NCBI RefSeq assembly: GCF_003073045.1
Contig: NC_037593.1
Location: 12,160,735-12,224,734 of the forward strand
From: Pomacea canaliculata
Taxonomy: Eukaryota; Mollusca; Gastropoda; Architaenioglossa; Ampullariidae
Direction of reading: 5' to 3'
Length of the DNA stretch: 64,000 nt
A program made the position numbers and the translations under genes. Positions 22,842-34,619 of this stretch are shown piece after piece (within the stretch, counting starts at the first letter, position 1; each line of letters begins with the position of its first letter). Below the pieces are notes generated by a model. It was not told the DNA's origin, searched no databases, and was given only the letters and a program-made list of their open reading frames with translations.

Positions 22842-24436
22842 GCTGAATTGTTTTTCCTCAACATGTCACTGAAGGGAAAAACTTCGGAAGTCTTCGGAAG
22901 CGTGACGTCAGTGAGTACCTGATTGGTTGACTTTTTCAGCTGTTAACGGGAAGTAATCCATAGAGGAATAATTCCTAAAGGTTTCAGTGTTGTCTCCCTT
23001 ATGTATTCGTTCATTTTCAAGCTCAGACTCTACTGGGGTTGCAACAATGTGCCGCTCACCTGTGGCCGGTGTCATTGTTATTTTGGGTAAGATTTTCGTG
23101 GAATAGTTTATACCAGCATCTAAGCAGAAACGAGGCACGATAACTGTGAGGTTGTTTATCCCGGGCTGATCTCATCAGCTTTACTGCTTTTTCAACACAT
23201 GAATAAATGTGACAGTTGACACTCATTGTTCATGGGGTGCGTTTGTTATCTCGTTTGAGGCATTCCGAGTGTGACGCTAGCTCGTGTAGACTCTGGGAGA
23301 GAAGGTAGAAAAGGTTTCAGCTGGAACAATTCGACAGGTAGTGAGACATCGTCGTCGTCATCGTTGTTGTCGTCATCGTCGTCGTCGTTTTAAAGAGAAA
23401 GGTTACTAAAAGTGTCACGCCCATTCTGGTATAATGCTTACTTTCCCTCCATCCACAGCCACAATAACATGCATTCTGTCTTCTTTCTCTCATGCTCTGT
23501 TCTCCCTTCCAGTCGCCTCTTTGCTCACTCCATCACTCTTCCTTCAGATCACTCTGCTTAATTTTTTTTTAAAATCACTCTATGAACACGTTGATAAAAC
23601 TACAAGAATATTTAATAGTTCGCAAATCACAGGCTTTTTCTTTATACAGAAATCGCACAAAATATTTGCTAAAAATACAAAGCGACACAAAAGTCAGTGT
23701 TAGGAAAAGCTTTAATGAACTCTGTATTTCACGTAATTTACATTCAGTAGAATATTTCTTGATTTCTAATTCTACAAATTACACGAAATAATTTATAATA
23801 TATGATGATAATGTATTTTCTAACAATTCTCTGAAAATACACAAACTATGAATTAGATAGATGTTATCTGGATTTTTTAAAGATCTGGAACATTCAAGGA
23901 AATGAAAACGGAAAACCGTAGCAGTAACCTGAGAACCGACACAGCAACGGTCTGAAGCTTGCGAACTTTTTCTCTTCTTAATAAGTCCTTGTGTTTGTCA
24001 AACACAACAATACTTGAGTAAGTCACATACAGCAAGAAAACTGACAGGCTAAAGCAAATAATTAACTACTTGATATATATATATAGTTACACATCAACTG
24101 TATGTGCTATGATAACCAATAATATTATATAACAATGAAATTATCATGTATAGTTTCATATTCCTCATATTCCATTAAACACTTTGTCCTCATTATGCTA
24201 CAAAAAGGTAAAACCATCGTTTCCAGGCTGACGACGAAATATTTTATTTGCTTTGTGATCAGGATGATATATATATATGTATTATGTGTAATATATAAAT
24301 ATAAATAATATATAAAGGCAAGGCAGCTCTAAAACATTAGAAGTACATGCAATAAAATGTAATCAAACAAAATCAAAAGAGCATGAAATATTAGGAAAAT
24401 CGGAGACGAATATGTCATTGGAAGATATTAAAAAAA
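22842..24436. other. Interval without recognised gene
   Basis: About 1.6 kb, mostly AT-rich. It includes a CGT/CAT-type trinucleotide stretch near 23348-23390 and TATA runs near 24076 and 24270. Short open frames have no recognisable product. Confidence 0.5.
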
Positions 24437-24610
24437 TGCTTGGGACACATCGGTGGCTAAAGCGCCTGTCACCCCTGAAGTGAATCGAGTGTCCTGGGTT
24501 CGAACCTTCGCTCCGAATTACTTCTTTCTGGATATCATACTTGCTTACAGGGGTGACCGTCGGTGGTTTTCTCCGCATACTAAGGTTTCCTCCATGTGTA
24601 TGTATGTGTT
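24437..24610 (+). repeat. tRNA-derived SINE
   Basis: Box A-like TGGCTAAAGCGC follows the 5' end, and box B GGTTCGAACCT lies about 40 bases further on. After the tRNA-like head comes GGTTTTCTCCGCATACTAAG and GGTTTCCTCC, a body often seen in invertebrate SINEs. The 3' limit is approximate. Confidence 0.65.
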
Positions 24611-24790
24611 GTTCTTTTCGCTGGCTTGGTCACAGGAGTCGGTAGTAGGCCAGGACACTGTAGTTTCAAGATGTACCTGCAGTACTAATTAATTTCACGC
24701 CAGAGCTCTGCTTGCTTTCTTTTATGTCAGGTTCTCAAAGAAAGGCTCCTGTGTAGCTACTGACTGGCGGATGTTTCGGTGCCTTTAATA

Positions 24791-26104
24791 TTATCCCCTA
24801 AAGCAACTGCAACAGTAATGCCACCACCTTCTTGGGGATGAAGTAGTGGTCCTACCCTGTGGTGATGAGCGAGAGCTGCACGTGCACAGTGACTCCAGCG
24901 TTAATGTTGGGTTTTGACAGAAGACTTTCCGATGGACGTCCCGCGGTCTGTTCTCAGGGTCATCTGAAAAGATTTTATTAAGCCTGTCATCCTCCGTGTT
25001 CATCCAAGCATAGTTAAAATAATTGGAAGGATCTGCTGGTTCTCCAGGTACTAGAGAATTGTCAAAGGAGCTATCAACACAGGTTTTGATGAATGTTTTC
25101 TTTGCCGCCATGCAATCGCCTTTACATTGGTTGCAGTCTGGGCCAATCCTGTTCTCAATACGGTCAATTAAGCATCCTGTTATAGTGGCTTTCTCTTTCT
25201 TTCTCCACAGAAAATTCATGGTTCGAAAGCAATCGAAGGCAATTTGGTTGACAAAGAGGGCAATGATGGATTTTCTGTCCTCGGGCCTGTCTGGTAGACA
25301 GCTTTTTTTAACCCAGCCGTCGATACAGACAAAGAAGTTTTCCAAGAAAGTCACCGAATGCCATCTGTTTATATTGCTAGCATCACTCACTCCATTTTTA
25401 AGCCTGATGCCATCACACGTGTATTCAAAAGTTGGAATGCCACCAAGCCTAAGAAACTCACTAGCAGCCTTTTCATTAGTTCCCCTAGTCTTGTCACTAG
25501 CAGTATCCTGAAAACATGATGAGAAAGCAACAATTACTCCAAAGTCCAACCAGCGGTAGGTGGCGCACACTGCTACCTCCTCTGAACAGGAATATTTCAT
25601 ACCCTCAATCTCCGCGCAGGGGATGTAGTGAGAGTACATCAGTATGATTGGATTTTCTCTGTCATGTTTCTCTCTGAACGTATTAAGCATGTTGTTAGAA
25701 ATGCTGTTGTCGAAGATAAATCGTACTTCTCCGTGTACAAGATGTTTTTTATGTGAGCTTAGCATCTCCGCTATTGCAGCATCTTGCTGATTTAACAACA
25801 AGGCTACTCGGCCCTGATAGCCAGTCTGAAACTGTTTCATCCAGTTGTCGGTGCCGAAATCTACGGTTTGGGTATTTATAATTTCGCTATGAGAAGCTAT
25901 CAAAACAACTAAATACTGCTTCCATCTTTTACCTTGGGGGCTTTTGTTTTTCTCGATTAATCCATACTGGCGCATCTGATCAAACAAGGGCTTTACAACC
26001 TGCGGTGTGTACTGGTCCACGTGGGGAAGAACTGCACATGTCTGTTTACAAATTGTCGCCAAAACGATCAGGGAAAACCCCACAGCCATTTGTAGTCTTC
26101 CCAT
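24791..26104 (-). CDS. Secreted AID/APOBEC-like deaminase candidate, gene A1
   Basis: One uninterrupted coding exon of 437 residues. An acceptor (TTTGTTTCAG, exon from 26137) lies just upstream of the start, so a non-coding first exon is likely. Residues 1-24 form a signal peptide. The mature part has HGE at 124-126 and MYSHYIPC ending at C163 with a second cysteine at C173 (PC-x9-C). This order, a His-x-Glu followed by an [Y/F]S-x3-PC..C strand, is the zinc site of cytidine deaminases, and FGVIVAF at 188-194 would be the next strand. A cysteine-rich C-terminal region (260-345) follows. Vertebrate SNADs (secreted AID/APOBEC-like deaminases) have the same signal-peptide-plus-deaminase layout. 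The C-terminus differs from its paralogues: about 30 extra residues containing WWHYCCSCF replace the usual short end. Deaminase assignment is inference from motifs. Confidence 0.65.
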   Translation of the reverse strand: MGRLQMAVGFSLIVLATICKQTCAVLPHVDQYTPQVVKPLFDQMRQYGLIEKNKSPQGKRWKQYLVVLIASHSEIINTQTVDFGTDNWMKQFQTGYQGRVALLLNQQDAAIAEMLSSHKKHLVHGEVRFIFDNSISNNMLNTFREKHDRENPIILMYSHYIPCAEIEGMKYSCSEEVAVCATYRWLDFGVIVAFSSCFQDTASDKTRGTNEKAASEFLRLGGIPTFEYTCDGIRLKNGVSDASNINRWHSVTFLENFFVCIDGWVKKSCLPDRPEDRKSIIALFVNQIAFDCFRTMNFLWRKKEKATITGCLIDRIENRIGPDCNQCKGDCMAAKKTFIKTCVDSSFDNSLVPGEPADPSNYFNYAWMNTEDDRLNKIFSDDPENRPRDVHRKVFCQNPTLTLESLCTCSSRSSPQGRTTTSSPRRWWHYCCSCFRG

Positions 26105-26965
26105 GCTGTTCTACTGAGAACTTTAACTGGGCAAAATCTGAAACAAAAGTGAAAAAAAAATGATTTTTGTAATTTCAGAAAAATTAGAATGTAAATGCAA
26201 AAAGCAAGAAAAGTTACAGAAAAGAAAAAGAAGAGCACAAACGGTAGCGCCAATGAAGAGGTCTAGGATATTCTGAACTGGCCATCTTGTTAAGTATAAT
26301 ACTGTACTAGGTAATTGATTATATTACTGCCATGAAAAACTTTGCAAAAAAGTAAACTGGTAAAATATTTGACAGATGTATGCCTAGTTAAGAAGGCTTT
26401 GTTGCAGGTTTTCAGTAAAGCTGTGGACATCGGTTTTGTCCTAATTGGTGTTTAGTGGAAGACTCCCCCTCCACACCCACCGACCTAGAAGCTGCTCGGC
26501 AGGAATTTATCAAAGGGTAACGATGGAGGGAAACACCTTTCCCGTGCTGTTCTCTAGTGACTCTAGATGCTATGGGTCCTTGTCTGTAACCGTAACTGAG
26601 ATGATACGTGGACTGACTACATGACACAATTTTTCAGGTAGACAGCAGGGTGACCATGCCTTGAGACAGCCAAAGACATTCTGCAATGAGGCTTCAGAGC
26701 GCCATGCAAAATGAATCCAACATGAAAAACAAAATCTCACAACCGTTACTAGCCTCACCATTTCGACTTACCACGAACAAATCTGGAGCAAAACTGAAAC
26801 AGGAAGTATTAGAAATAAGAGCAAGAAATCTAGAAACAAGTTCCAAAACTCGAGAAACTACATAGAGCAATGACACATGTGAAGACCTTCTACAGAATTT
26901 TCGATAACTCTTTGTCATTTAAAAGATCCTTCAAACTGTCTCGGTACTACAATGTCTGGACTTAC

Positions 26966-27032
26966 CAGCAGATCTTTGAGTGCCAGCACGAGGAGAGACA
27001 ACCAGCCAGGCCACTGTCTTTCAATTTATAAA
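26966..27032 (-). promoter_or_regulatory. Candidate TATA promoter and non-coding first exon of A1
   Basis: Minus-strand TTTATAAAT (27024-27032) is followed about 30 bases later by a plausible start region near CAGTGGCC and then a donor CTG|GTAAGT, with the exon ending at 26966. The intron would run to the acceptor before 26137. The same arrangement occurs at A2. Confidence 0.55.
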
Positions 27033-27346
27033 GATCGCGAGTGCTTGTTATCGTTCTTGGTAATCAAGGTTTATGGGATTATTGTAGCTTAAGAGTTCCT
27101 GATGGTGGTGACCGAAAGTTTCGTATCGACTTTATCAGTGTGTTTGTTTCCTGTAAGTCTCGAGACCGGATCCCAGTGGGTTTGAGCTGGAAGGATTGAT
27201 ATGTCACTAAGACTGATGACGGCAGTGTTGTTATCTGATTGAGTGGTTGTCAGTCAGTGAATGACACCTGTCTTTGTGGTGAGCACGTGGATGTATTTGG
27301 TAGCTGACAGGCCCGCCTCTCTTTCCTATTGTAGGCAGGTCCTGTA

Positions 27347-27900
27347 CAAGACTAGTCCAGTATTTGACATTCGTAAGCCAGTTCTTCCTGTCCGGGGCGT
27401 CGACCATCCTCCAAGGTGTCCTGATGTACGCCTACTACGTTGCGAACGTCAGCTCCTATTTGGTTATTCAGCAGTGCTGCACTATTTACACTATTATATA
27501 GAGCTTCGGGGACTTGAACGAGGGGTTCTTCGACATTGAATTTTCACATCATATACCATAGTCCCTTAAAGTCAATGAAGTTGTGATAGAGGTCCCTTTG
27601 ATACTGGATACGACAGTTGAAGATCTACTCAGCTGCGACTTACGGGGTCTGAATCCAGCCTGTTTTTTCCGCTAGCAGTTCCTCTGATGTGGTTCTGTAT
27701 GACCTTCAATTTGCTTTGGTGGCTGATGAGGTTTATGGTTCTGGGGCGGATGTCTTGTCATGTCTCGGAAGCGACTTACAGACCGGTAAAGGCTGACGCA
27801 ATCTTTTAGTGTCATGCGGGGTCTGTCTTGTCGAAACTTTAAGCCACTTCCGCCGGCCGATCCGTCCTCCAAGCTGGAGATGGTTCACCCCATCTCTAAC
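27347..27900 (-). mobile_element. Decayed LINE reverse transcriptase fragment, copy in block 1
   Basis: Minus-strand conceptual pieces in shifting frames read ISHQSKLKVIQNHIRG, then QAGFRP, then HNFIDF, then ALLNNQIGADVRNVVGV. These match the core of a non-LTR reverse transcriptase (the QAGFR...FIDF-KAFD...GVRQG series). The catalytic block is not intact. The same fragment sits at the matching place in block 2, so it was present before the block duplicated. Confidence 0.75.
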
Positions 27901-28109
27901 TCGCTCGAGCCTCGCTAAAGATTCCTGCTGCCTTCTTAATACTGTGTGAAGTGGAAAGAAATTTTCGCAGTATTTTGAGAGAGAACCAATCCTATTAATT
28001 CATGGGAGGATTTACACTCTACCAGCGATTGAAATTTCGCCATCACATCTCGGTGATCGTCGATGAAACTAAGTTAAAGAGCATCGTCCACCTATTGTCT
28101 ACAAAGAGG

Positions 28110-29138
28110 AGATCAGCGAGGCTGAAGAAGTTGGTCAAGTGTAGTCGGCAAGTTGTGGTAGTGCTGCAGCCGTGATGGTGTGCATCTTGACAGATGGAGG
28201 AGACAAACACCCTTTATCAACGACTTTCAGGGAAGAGATTATTATAACTTCATCAGTTACGATACAGTAAGCAGCAGGGAGACCTTTGAGACCAGAAAAT
28301 ACAACGATAATAATAAGAGAAATCATAAACGAATAGAGTTTACATTCAGCCATCACGTAAATAATAATAATTAAAAATGTGAAATCATAACCTTTAATTG
28401 CTCAGAACAAATATACAACAGGAACTGAAAAGCAAATAAAAGCTAAATTTATCATTACCAAGACAACTCGTTCTGTAATTTACATTCAACTCAAAGTTAT
28501 GTAACAGCGAGTAAAAAGTTCTTGATGAGATTCCAAAAGCAAAATATGTCCATCGTCTCTTATTGGCATGGAAATGTCACAACAACCCACAATCAGTTCT
28601 CTTGTTGTCTCACTTTTCTATCAGTCTCTGAGATTTATTCACTTTAACAAATATTTAAGTTTAAAGAAGTAGAGTTTAATGTAAGGCTCACACGATATGC
28701 ACACTAAAATATGAGCTCATGTAGTTTCCACATTTATGAAGAGTAGTTTAGAGGGTGTGTCTGAATGTAGATGTGCATCAAAATATTCTTAACATAAGTC
28801 ATCTGTACAATAAAATAAATGCTATTTATAATAGCATAAACATAGAGCAAAGAATAGTTGTGTGTATTTCTTTTCAAGTGTGTAAAGTATCAAGGAATTA
28901 TATATACAATATATGCGTAGACAACTTAGTGGAACATTCTGATAGTATTACTAAATCTCATATATACGACTACTAATACTATTACCAGTATAGTAAACTA
29001 TACGTTAATAAAGTTGACATTTTTTAAAATCAAAAGCTTTAAAGGATATTAAATCTGGTCAAAATTAAAGAAAAACAGAATGCGTGAACTTTAAGAAGAT
29101 TAAGAAGATCGCTTTCTGTCAGTTGCAATCAGTTGCAA
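28110..29138. repeat. Spacer between A1 and B1, homologous to 38870-39933
   Basis: This spacer presumably includes the 3' untranslated region of B1. It is shared nearly base for base with the spacer between A2 and B2. A diverged extra copy of its left part lies at 31565-32590. No open frame is convincing. Confidence 0.7.
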
Positions 29139-30344
29139 TTAAACAATAATGCTTAGTTTTTTGGTACACAGTGACTGGGGGGCGAGAGACTTGTCCTTAC
29201 ACGACACCATCCTGCCAAATTCTCTTATTTTCCTCTGATTTGCTTTGCGAAATAGTCTTGAAAGATTGTTATCATTTAAAGCCCTCCAGGTTGATTTTAA
29301 GGGATTGAAATCTTCTTCCAGTTGTCCAGGGACTAGAGAGTTGTCAACTGAGGTTTCAACGCATTTCCGAATTTTTTGTTTTTTTAACTCTGCACAGTTT
29401 TTAGAGCATTGTTTGCAGTCGGAACCAATATTCGTCTCAATATAATTGTTGAAACAATCCTTTGTTTCATTTGCATGTTTCGCTCTCCAACAAAAACTCA
29501 TGTTTTGAAAACATGAGTATGCGGCATAGTTGGCAAAATATGCAATGATCTTACTTCTCTCCTCAGCCGTGTGGGATAGGCAGGCATCCTGAACATTATC
29601 CTCGAGAAAATTAAAGAAGTTAGGTAAGAAAGTCACAGATTGCCATCTGTCAGATTTATCGGCATTTTCGACATTATTATTTTGAACCAAATTCTCGTTG
29701 TTACTGTCATCCTGGTACCGGTAGGATGGAATGCCTCCGAGTTGAAGAAAATGATTAGCGGACTGTACATCTGTGCCTGTGTCTTCAGGTGTGAAACCCA
29801 CAAAATGTTCAGAAAATGCGACAATTAGACCAAACTTCTTCCAGTTGTAGGTGGCGAACACAGCTAACTCCTCAGCGCAGGAATACCCGAGACCGTTGAC
29901 ATTAGCGCAGGGAATGTAGTGAGAGTACATCACAACAATGGGAAGTTTATCAGATACCTTTACATCTTTGAATTTATTAATCATATTGCTATAGATAAAT
30001 CTTGCTTCCCAATGCGATGTTCTTTCTGTGTCAAAGAGTTTTTCTATATAAGAGTCTCGTTTATTGGGTATCCACATTAATCGACCATTGAAACGTGTTT
30101 CAAGCGGCTCCTGGTTGCTTGAGTCCATAATTTCATCATGTGAAGCAAGTAAAACAACTAAATACTGTTTTTTTCCACTGTCTTTCTTGCTTTGTTCTTT
30201 CGCGTTGAGCCCATACTCTTGCATCTTGTCGAAGAGAGGTTTGACCACAGCCGGTTGGTACAGACTTATCTGCGGAAGAACTGAGTTTGTTTGTCCGCAA
30301 AGTGTCGCCAGCACGAGCAGGGAAAACCACACAGACATTATCAT
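29139..30344 (-). CDS. Secreted AID/APOBEC-like deaminase candidate, gene B1
   Basis: Single coding exon of 401 residues from the ATG at 30344. The open frame extends 13 codons further up, but that part crosses a clear acceptor (TGTGTTTCAG, exon from 30372), so the lower ATG is preferred. A signal peptide (MSVWFSLLVLATLCG) leads into a mature chain starting near VLPQ. H111-W-E113 and YIPC146 with C156 (PC-x9-C) form the deaminase-like zinc site; B1 has Trp where the other genes have Gly between His and Glu. LGGIPSYRY and the cysteine-rich C-terminal part (CKQCSKNC) match the paralogues. It is very close to B2 along its whole length and clearly related to A1 and A2. It is expected to be exported; substrate and target are unknown. 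Confidence 0.65.
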   Translation of the reverse strand: MIMSVWFSLLVLATLCGQTNSVLPQISLYQPAVVKPLFDKMQEYGLNAKEQSKKDSGKKQYLVVLLASHDEIMDSSNQEPLETRFNGRLMWIPNKRDSYIEKLFDTERTSHWEARFIYSNMINKFKDVKVSDKLPIVVMYSHYIPCANVNGLGYSCAEELAVFATYNWKKFGLIVAFSEHFVGFTPEDTGTDVQSANHFLQLGGIPSYRYQDDSNNENLVQNNNVENADKSDRWQSVTFLPNFFNFLEDNVQDACLSHTAEERSKIIAYFANYAAYSCFQNMSFCWRAKHANETKDCFNNYIETNIGSDCKQCSKNCAELKKQKIRKCVETSVDNSLVPGQLEEDFNPLKSTWRALNDNNLSRLFRKANQRKIREFGRMVSCKDKSLAPQSLCTKKLSIIV

Positions 30345-31564
30345 CGCACTGGCAACTCCTCTAGGGAAAAATCTGAAACACATTATTTCACCAAGAAAAC
30401 ATTTTCAAATAATGTAATGAATAAGGCGAAGAAATAAAAATAAAAATTAATTAGTTTGAAAATTAAGAATGAAGTGCCTTTAAAGAAGTTACACCAAAAA
30501 ACTAAAGAAAATAGAAGTTGTCAAACGACGTGTAAGGTTTGTGCGTTTGTAGAGACAAAACCAAAAAAAAGTTCAGCCATTTTCTAGCATCACCATTTTG
30601 ACAAAAATGTGAAAAAAAAACCAGAAGCATCATCACGTAGCAAGGATGTAGGAAGGTGAAGGAAGAGAATCCCTTATCCTAATGGATAATTTATAAAGGG
30701 GAATTTAGTCGCAACCTGTTAACCCAAGGCATGAAAAGGGTGGAGTGTAAATCTTGTGTCTTGCTGCTTTTCGCTTTTCCTGAGAAACCTGACTGGCAGG
30801 TACAGTCACAGCAAAACTTTAAACATGACAATTATTTTTCCATAACAATGTGATGCTAGCATATGTATCGGGCATATGTTGACCGTTATCCTTATTGTTT
30901 CCCAAGGTGAAATTATTTTTAATTATTAAATTTACTTTGAAGTGCATTGACTCAGGTACAGTTATTGTTAATATTGTCACAAAATAGTCCCCGCACTTCC
31001 ACATGCATATGCATAGGATAAGCTTGTCTTCCACTTCATCATCTTCCTTCTTCCATGTCTCGACCTTCAGGCATCGCTGCATAAAGAGTACAAGGATGAG
31101 TCACATCATCATGAAACAAGGATGTAGGAAGATGAAAGATGAGAATCCCATATCCTAATCTCAGGGGAATAAGCTGTAATCCGATCGCCGTGTCTAAGAC
31201 ATGGCAAGTGAAGTGTGAAGACTAAATCTCGTTTCCTGCCGCCTTTTATCTTCCCTCATTAATCTGATGGGCAGGTCTAATCTCAAGTCCATTTTGTTTA
31301 TTTTCTGAATAATTTAAATGAACCTAAATTGTCAGCAGAAATTTCAGTTGTACAGTCCACAAAGCCTTATTTGTCAACATAACTACTCTCTGCTGTGTTG
31401 CTGTCTTGTGTACTCATCTATTTTGTTTCAACATAAGAAATTCTTGTTTAATGCTTATCTTAGTTCACTGATATCTTTCTAGTCTTAGACTGAAGGCAAA
31501 GGTCGGACATTGTAAGTCGGTGAAACCAACTTCAAGAGCATCTCCCAGCAAGCGCCTGCAAGGA

Positions 31565-32590
31565 AGAGATCAGTCAGGCTGAAGGAAGCTGGTCAAGTGC
31601 TGATGTTCATCTCGACATAAGCGGGAGGTAGATGCATTTTGTCTCTTGACCCACAGGGGGGAGATTATTATAACTTCCTCAGCTGTGATACAGCAGGCAT
31701 TAGTGAGACCTTTGAGAACCAGGACCCAGACCATCATGCCGTCGAGCGATGAATTTTTTGACAATAATAATAATAACAGCAAGTACAACGATGATAATAA
31801 CAGAAATCACAAATGAAAGGAGTGTACATTCATGCATCACATAAACAATTATAATTCTGTGTGTGTGTGTGATAATTCTCTCAGTGTGTTGGGGAAACAA
31901 TAAGAAGAGAACTAAAATTTGCTAATAAATAAATACATCACTAAATTAATTCTTTGTTTACAACGAAATGCGGACAACGCCGGGTTACCCTGATAATGTT
32001 AAGTGTAATACTAACAGCTCACCCAGTGGGGAAGAGATCACACAGACAATAGCTGATCTCAATATTGTACTCGAATGCATTTTATTTGACTATATATGTA
32101 AAGTATTTTTTCCTGATTAGTACTTGCTTTAATGTCGATTATAAGGGTTATAGATAGACAATGTTACTACAATAGAACAGTTTGGGAGGGCTCAGATAAC
32201 AGAAGAAGGACAGAAGACAGGTGCCCGACATTTCACTAGGTGCTAAGTAACTTGTCTGATCAGTCTATCAGACGGTGTACAAAAATGATTCAGGTAGAAT
32301 CAATTAAACTTTGTTCTTAAAATCTGAGGTAATAACTGTCTCCCTTCCACCTCTTTTACCCGAATCCGTTCTCGAGAAATAAACCTACAAAAGTCCCCAG
32401 ACACAGTAGGAGGATGTACAGATGCACACACACACACACTTAGCTCTGTTAAACTCTATAAGTAAAAATATGAGTTTAAAACCTTTATTTGCTCAGAAAA
32501 ATACATAACAGGAAATGAAAACAATAGAACATCATCATCATTACAAAGACAACGCGTGTTGTAATTTACATTCAATCATACTTCGATTTT
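31565..32590. repeat. Diverged third copy of the A-B spacer
   Basis: Segments 31565-31880 and 32330-32590 align with the A-B spacers (28110-28500 and 38870-39260). Shared landmarks include GAGATTATTATAACTTC, GTCCCCAGACACAG and GGATGTACAGATGCAC, in the same order and orientation. The copy is more diverged than the two main ones and has no deaminase-like coding exon beside it, so it is the scar of an older duplication followed by loss. Confidence 0.7.
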
Positions 32591-33294
32591 GTCTCCAGGG
32601 GCGGTAGTTATGAAGCGAGAGTAAGTCTCTGTCCTGTGGGAACATGGAAAACTCTAGGACAATCGTCTTGTTTCCAAAATTATGAAACGATGTCTAGACC
32701 CTGCAGATACTGTTTTACTAATGAAACATCAGTTATAAAGCAGTGGTGAAGTGTCCTGGGATAAAATAACAAGAAGTAGTTACCGTGGTGTCTCTACAAT
32801 GCTTTATAACTAAGAAAGCAAAAACCTTTTCCTTGAGTTCACCAAGGTGAAATGTTCTACTCTCACTTCACGACTACCGCCCCCGATGAAGTGGCTGAAA
32901 ACACATTGTGTTCGTGTTGTTTCAGAGTTGTATTAACATCACTTACAAGCATTTGAGACTGAGAAACTTGATACAGAGGTTTTTACATTTTCTGGTTTAT
33001 GCTCAAAGGTTGATAACGACGAAATAAAGAGAGACGGAGTAGTGAAAATCCCACAGTTATTTTTACAAGTATTTGACACTGTGCAGGCGTGACTATTGGA
33101 ACAAAGTAAACAATCTTATTGTCGGTGTATTTAATAAATGAAAAAGCACAAGACAAAAAAAAAAAAAAACCAAAAAAAAAAAAAAACCATAAAAAAAACA
33201 AGGGTGCAAAACTTTGGAAACAGCTACTTTTAAATGAAAGGTGTGTGAAATTGAAAATTTCTTGTTAAAAAGCTTTGACACGTGTTTTACTTAC

Positions 33295-33433
33295 TCTTGA
33301 AAAAATAGAGCTGGTGAGCTGCCTGGAAAAAATGAGTTGAGTGACGGGTTGAGGTCCAGCTACGAAGACTTGACAATCCGGAGACAATCAGACGAGAGGA
33401 CAGACAGGAGTTTATAAAAGTCTTGGACTTTCC
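33295..33433 (-). promoter_or_regulatory. Candidate TATA promoter and non-coding first exon upstream of B1
   Basis: Minus-strand CTTTTATAAA lies at 33411-33420. A donor TCAAGA|GTAAGT ends a possible first exon at 33295, which could splice to the B1 acceptor at 30372. Just upstream of the TATA box, TGGACTTTCC (plus strand 33424-33433) is one base off the classic kappaB site GGGACTTTCC. Gene assignment is by position only. Confidence 0.4.
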
Positions 33434-34584
33434 GGTTCAAGGTGATGTAGTATTTTCGATTCCAGCAAGTGAATCCACTTCTCTTAATTTCAATAATAAA
33501 ATTGAGATTTCTGAGAGTTGAACACCTACTAGACCAGCTTCCTCAGGCTGATCTCTAACTTACAGCCTGAGGACTTCGTTCCTCGTGCTTACACTTGACT
33601 GACTTTTATCTTATCCTTTATTTATGCTGTACTTTTTTAGGGTCCAGATGTTCAGTGTGTCTCTAGACTCTAGACTCTAGCTCTGTGCTAGTCTTCCTCA
33701 GATGCTCACTACAATTAGCTATGGAACTATTCCCGAGGTTGTGAAACTGGGGTAACATGGCTCTGCTTGGGTTCATACAGAAATCTCGTAGACAGTTCAA
33801 AGAACCTATATTTCACAGAATTCTTAAATATTCAGTATGTTTTCAATCTTTGATGCTTTAAATAAAGTTATACAATCTTTTTGTGAAATGTGTAATATAC
33901 ACTACAATACATATTTGTGCATTTGACAGTCATGAATCCACAGAGTTCTATTTCTTTATCTGAGCCGAAAAAAATAATGAAAATTTCCTTGTGTCTGTTA
34001 AGTGTGTTGAAGTTGGGGCTTTACTACTTATAGAATAATAGAAAGTAAGTCTTTGGCACATGACAACAGACTAAGCATCGAGTACATTGAAGTGTGTCAG
34101 TCTTCTGTCTATTCAGTCACTTTACTGATTGTCTACCTCACTTGTTTCACCTTTCGCATCTCAGACATATTATCTTGAGACACTTTTTTATGTTTGGAAA
34201 ATGTGTTTACCTCATTTTGAGGTAGTCATAGTCAGCTGCATATTACCTGTATATAATCTATTTAAATTTCTCAACATAAGCGTGCACTCATAGTGTGTGT
34301 GTGTGTGTGCCTTTTGCCATATTCCTCTTATGAGGGATTTTTTTTTTTTTTTTTTTTTTTTGCCAATGCAAAGGATTCGTGCATTTTTTTTAGGCTGAAT
34401 GTGGGTAGTTGAGAGTAGAAGGTGAAATTACTGGAAAAACTTCTTTTTAAATGTTAGTGAATCATTCAACTTGTTACTTGTATACGTTTCATAAATATTT
34501 TAGTTTGGTTATTTGCATAATTAAAAAGAATACCCAGGGGCCAGGGTGATAAAATGACACATATACTCACAAAACACACATACA

Positions 34585-34619
<35 letters not shown>

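Larger units (their letters stand above)
26000..30850 (-). repeat. Segmental duplication, copy 1 (A 5' half, spacer, whole B)
   Basis: Sequence from the first codons of A1, through its 5' intron and promoter, a spacer with LINE fragment, and all of B1 to its upstream flank is repeated in the same order and orientation at 36780-41634. Long stretches are near-identical, with scattered small indels. Limits are read by eye. Confidence 0.9.

Noticed and set aside
27261-27539. Plus-strand open frame of 92 codons, repeated at 38001
   Set aside because: It is the antisense of the decayed LINE reverse transcriptase fragment.
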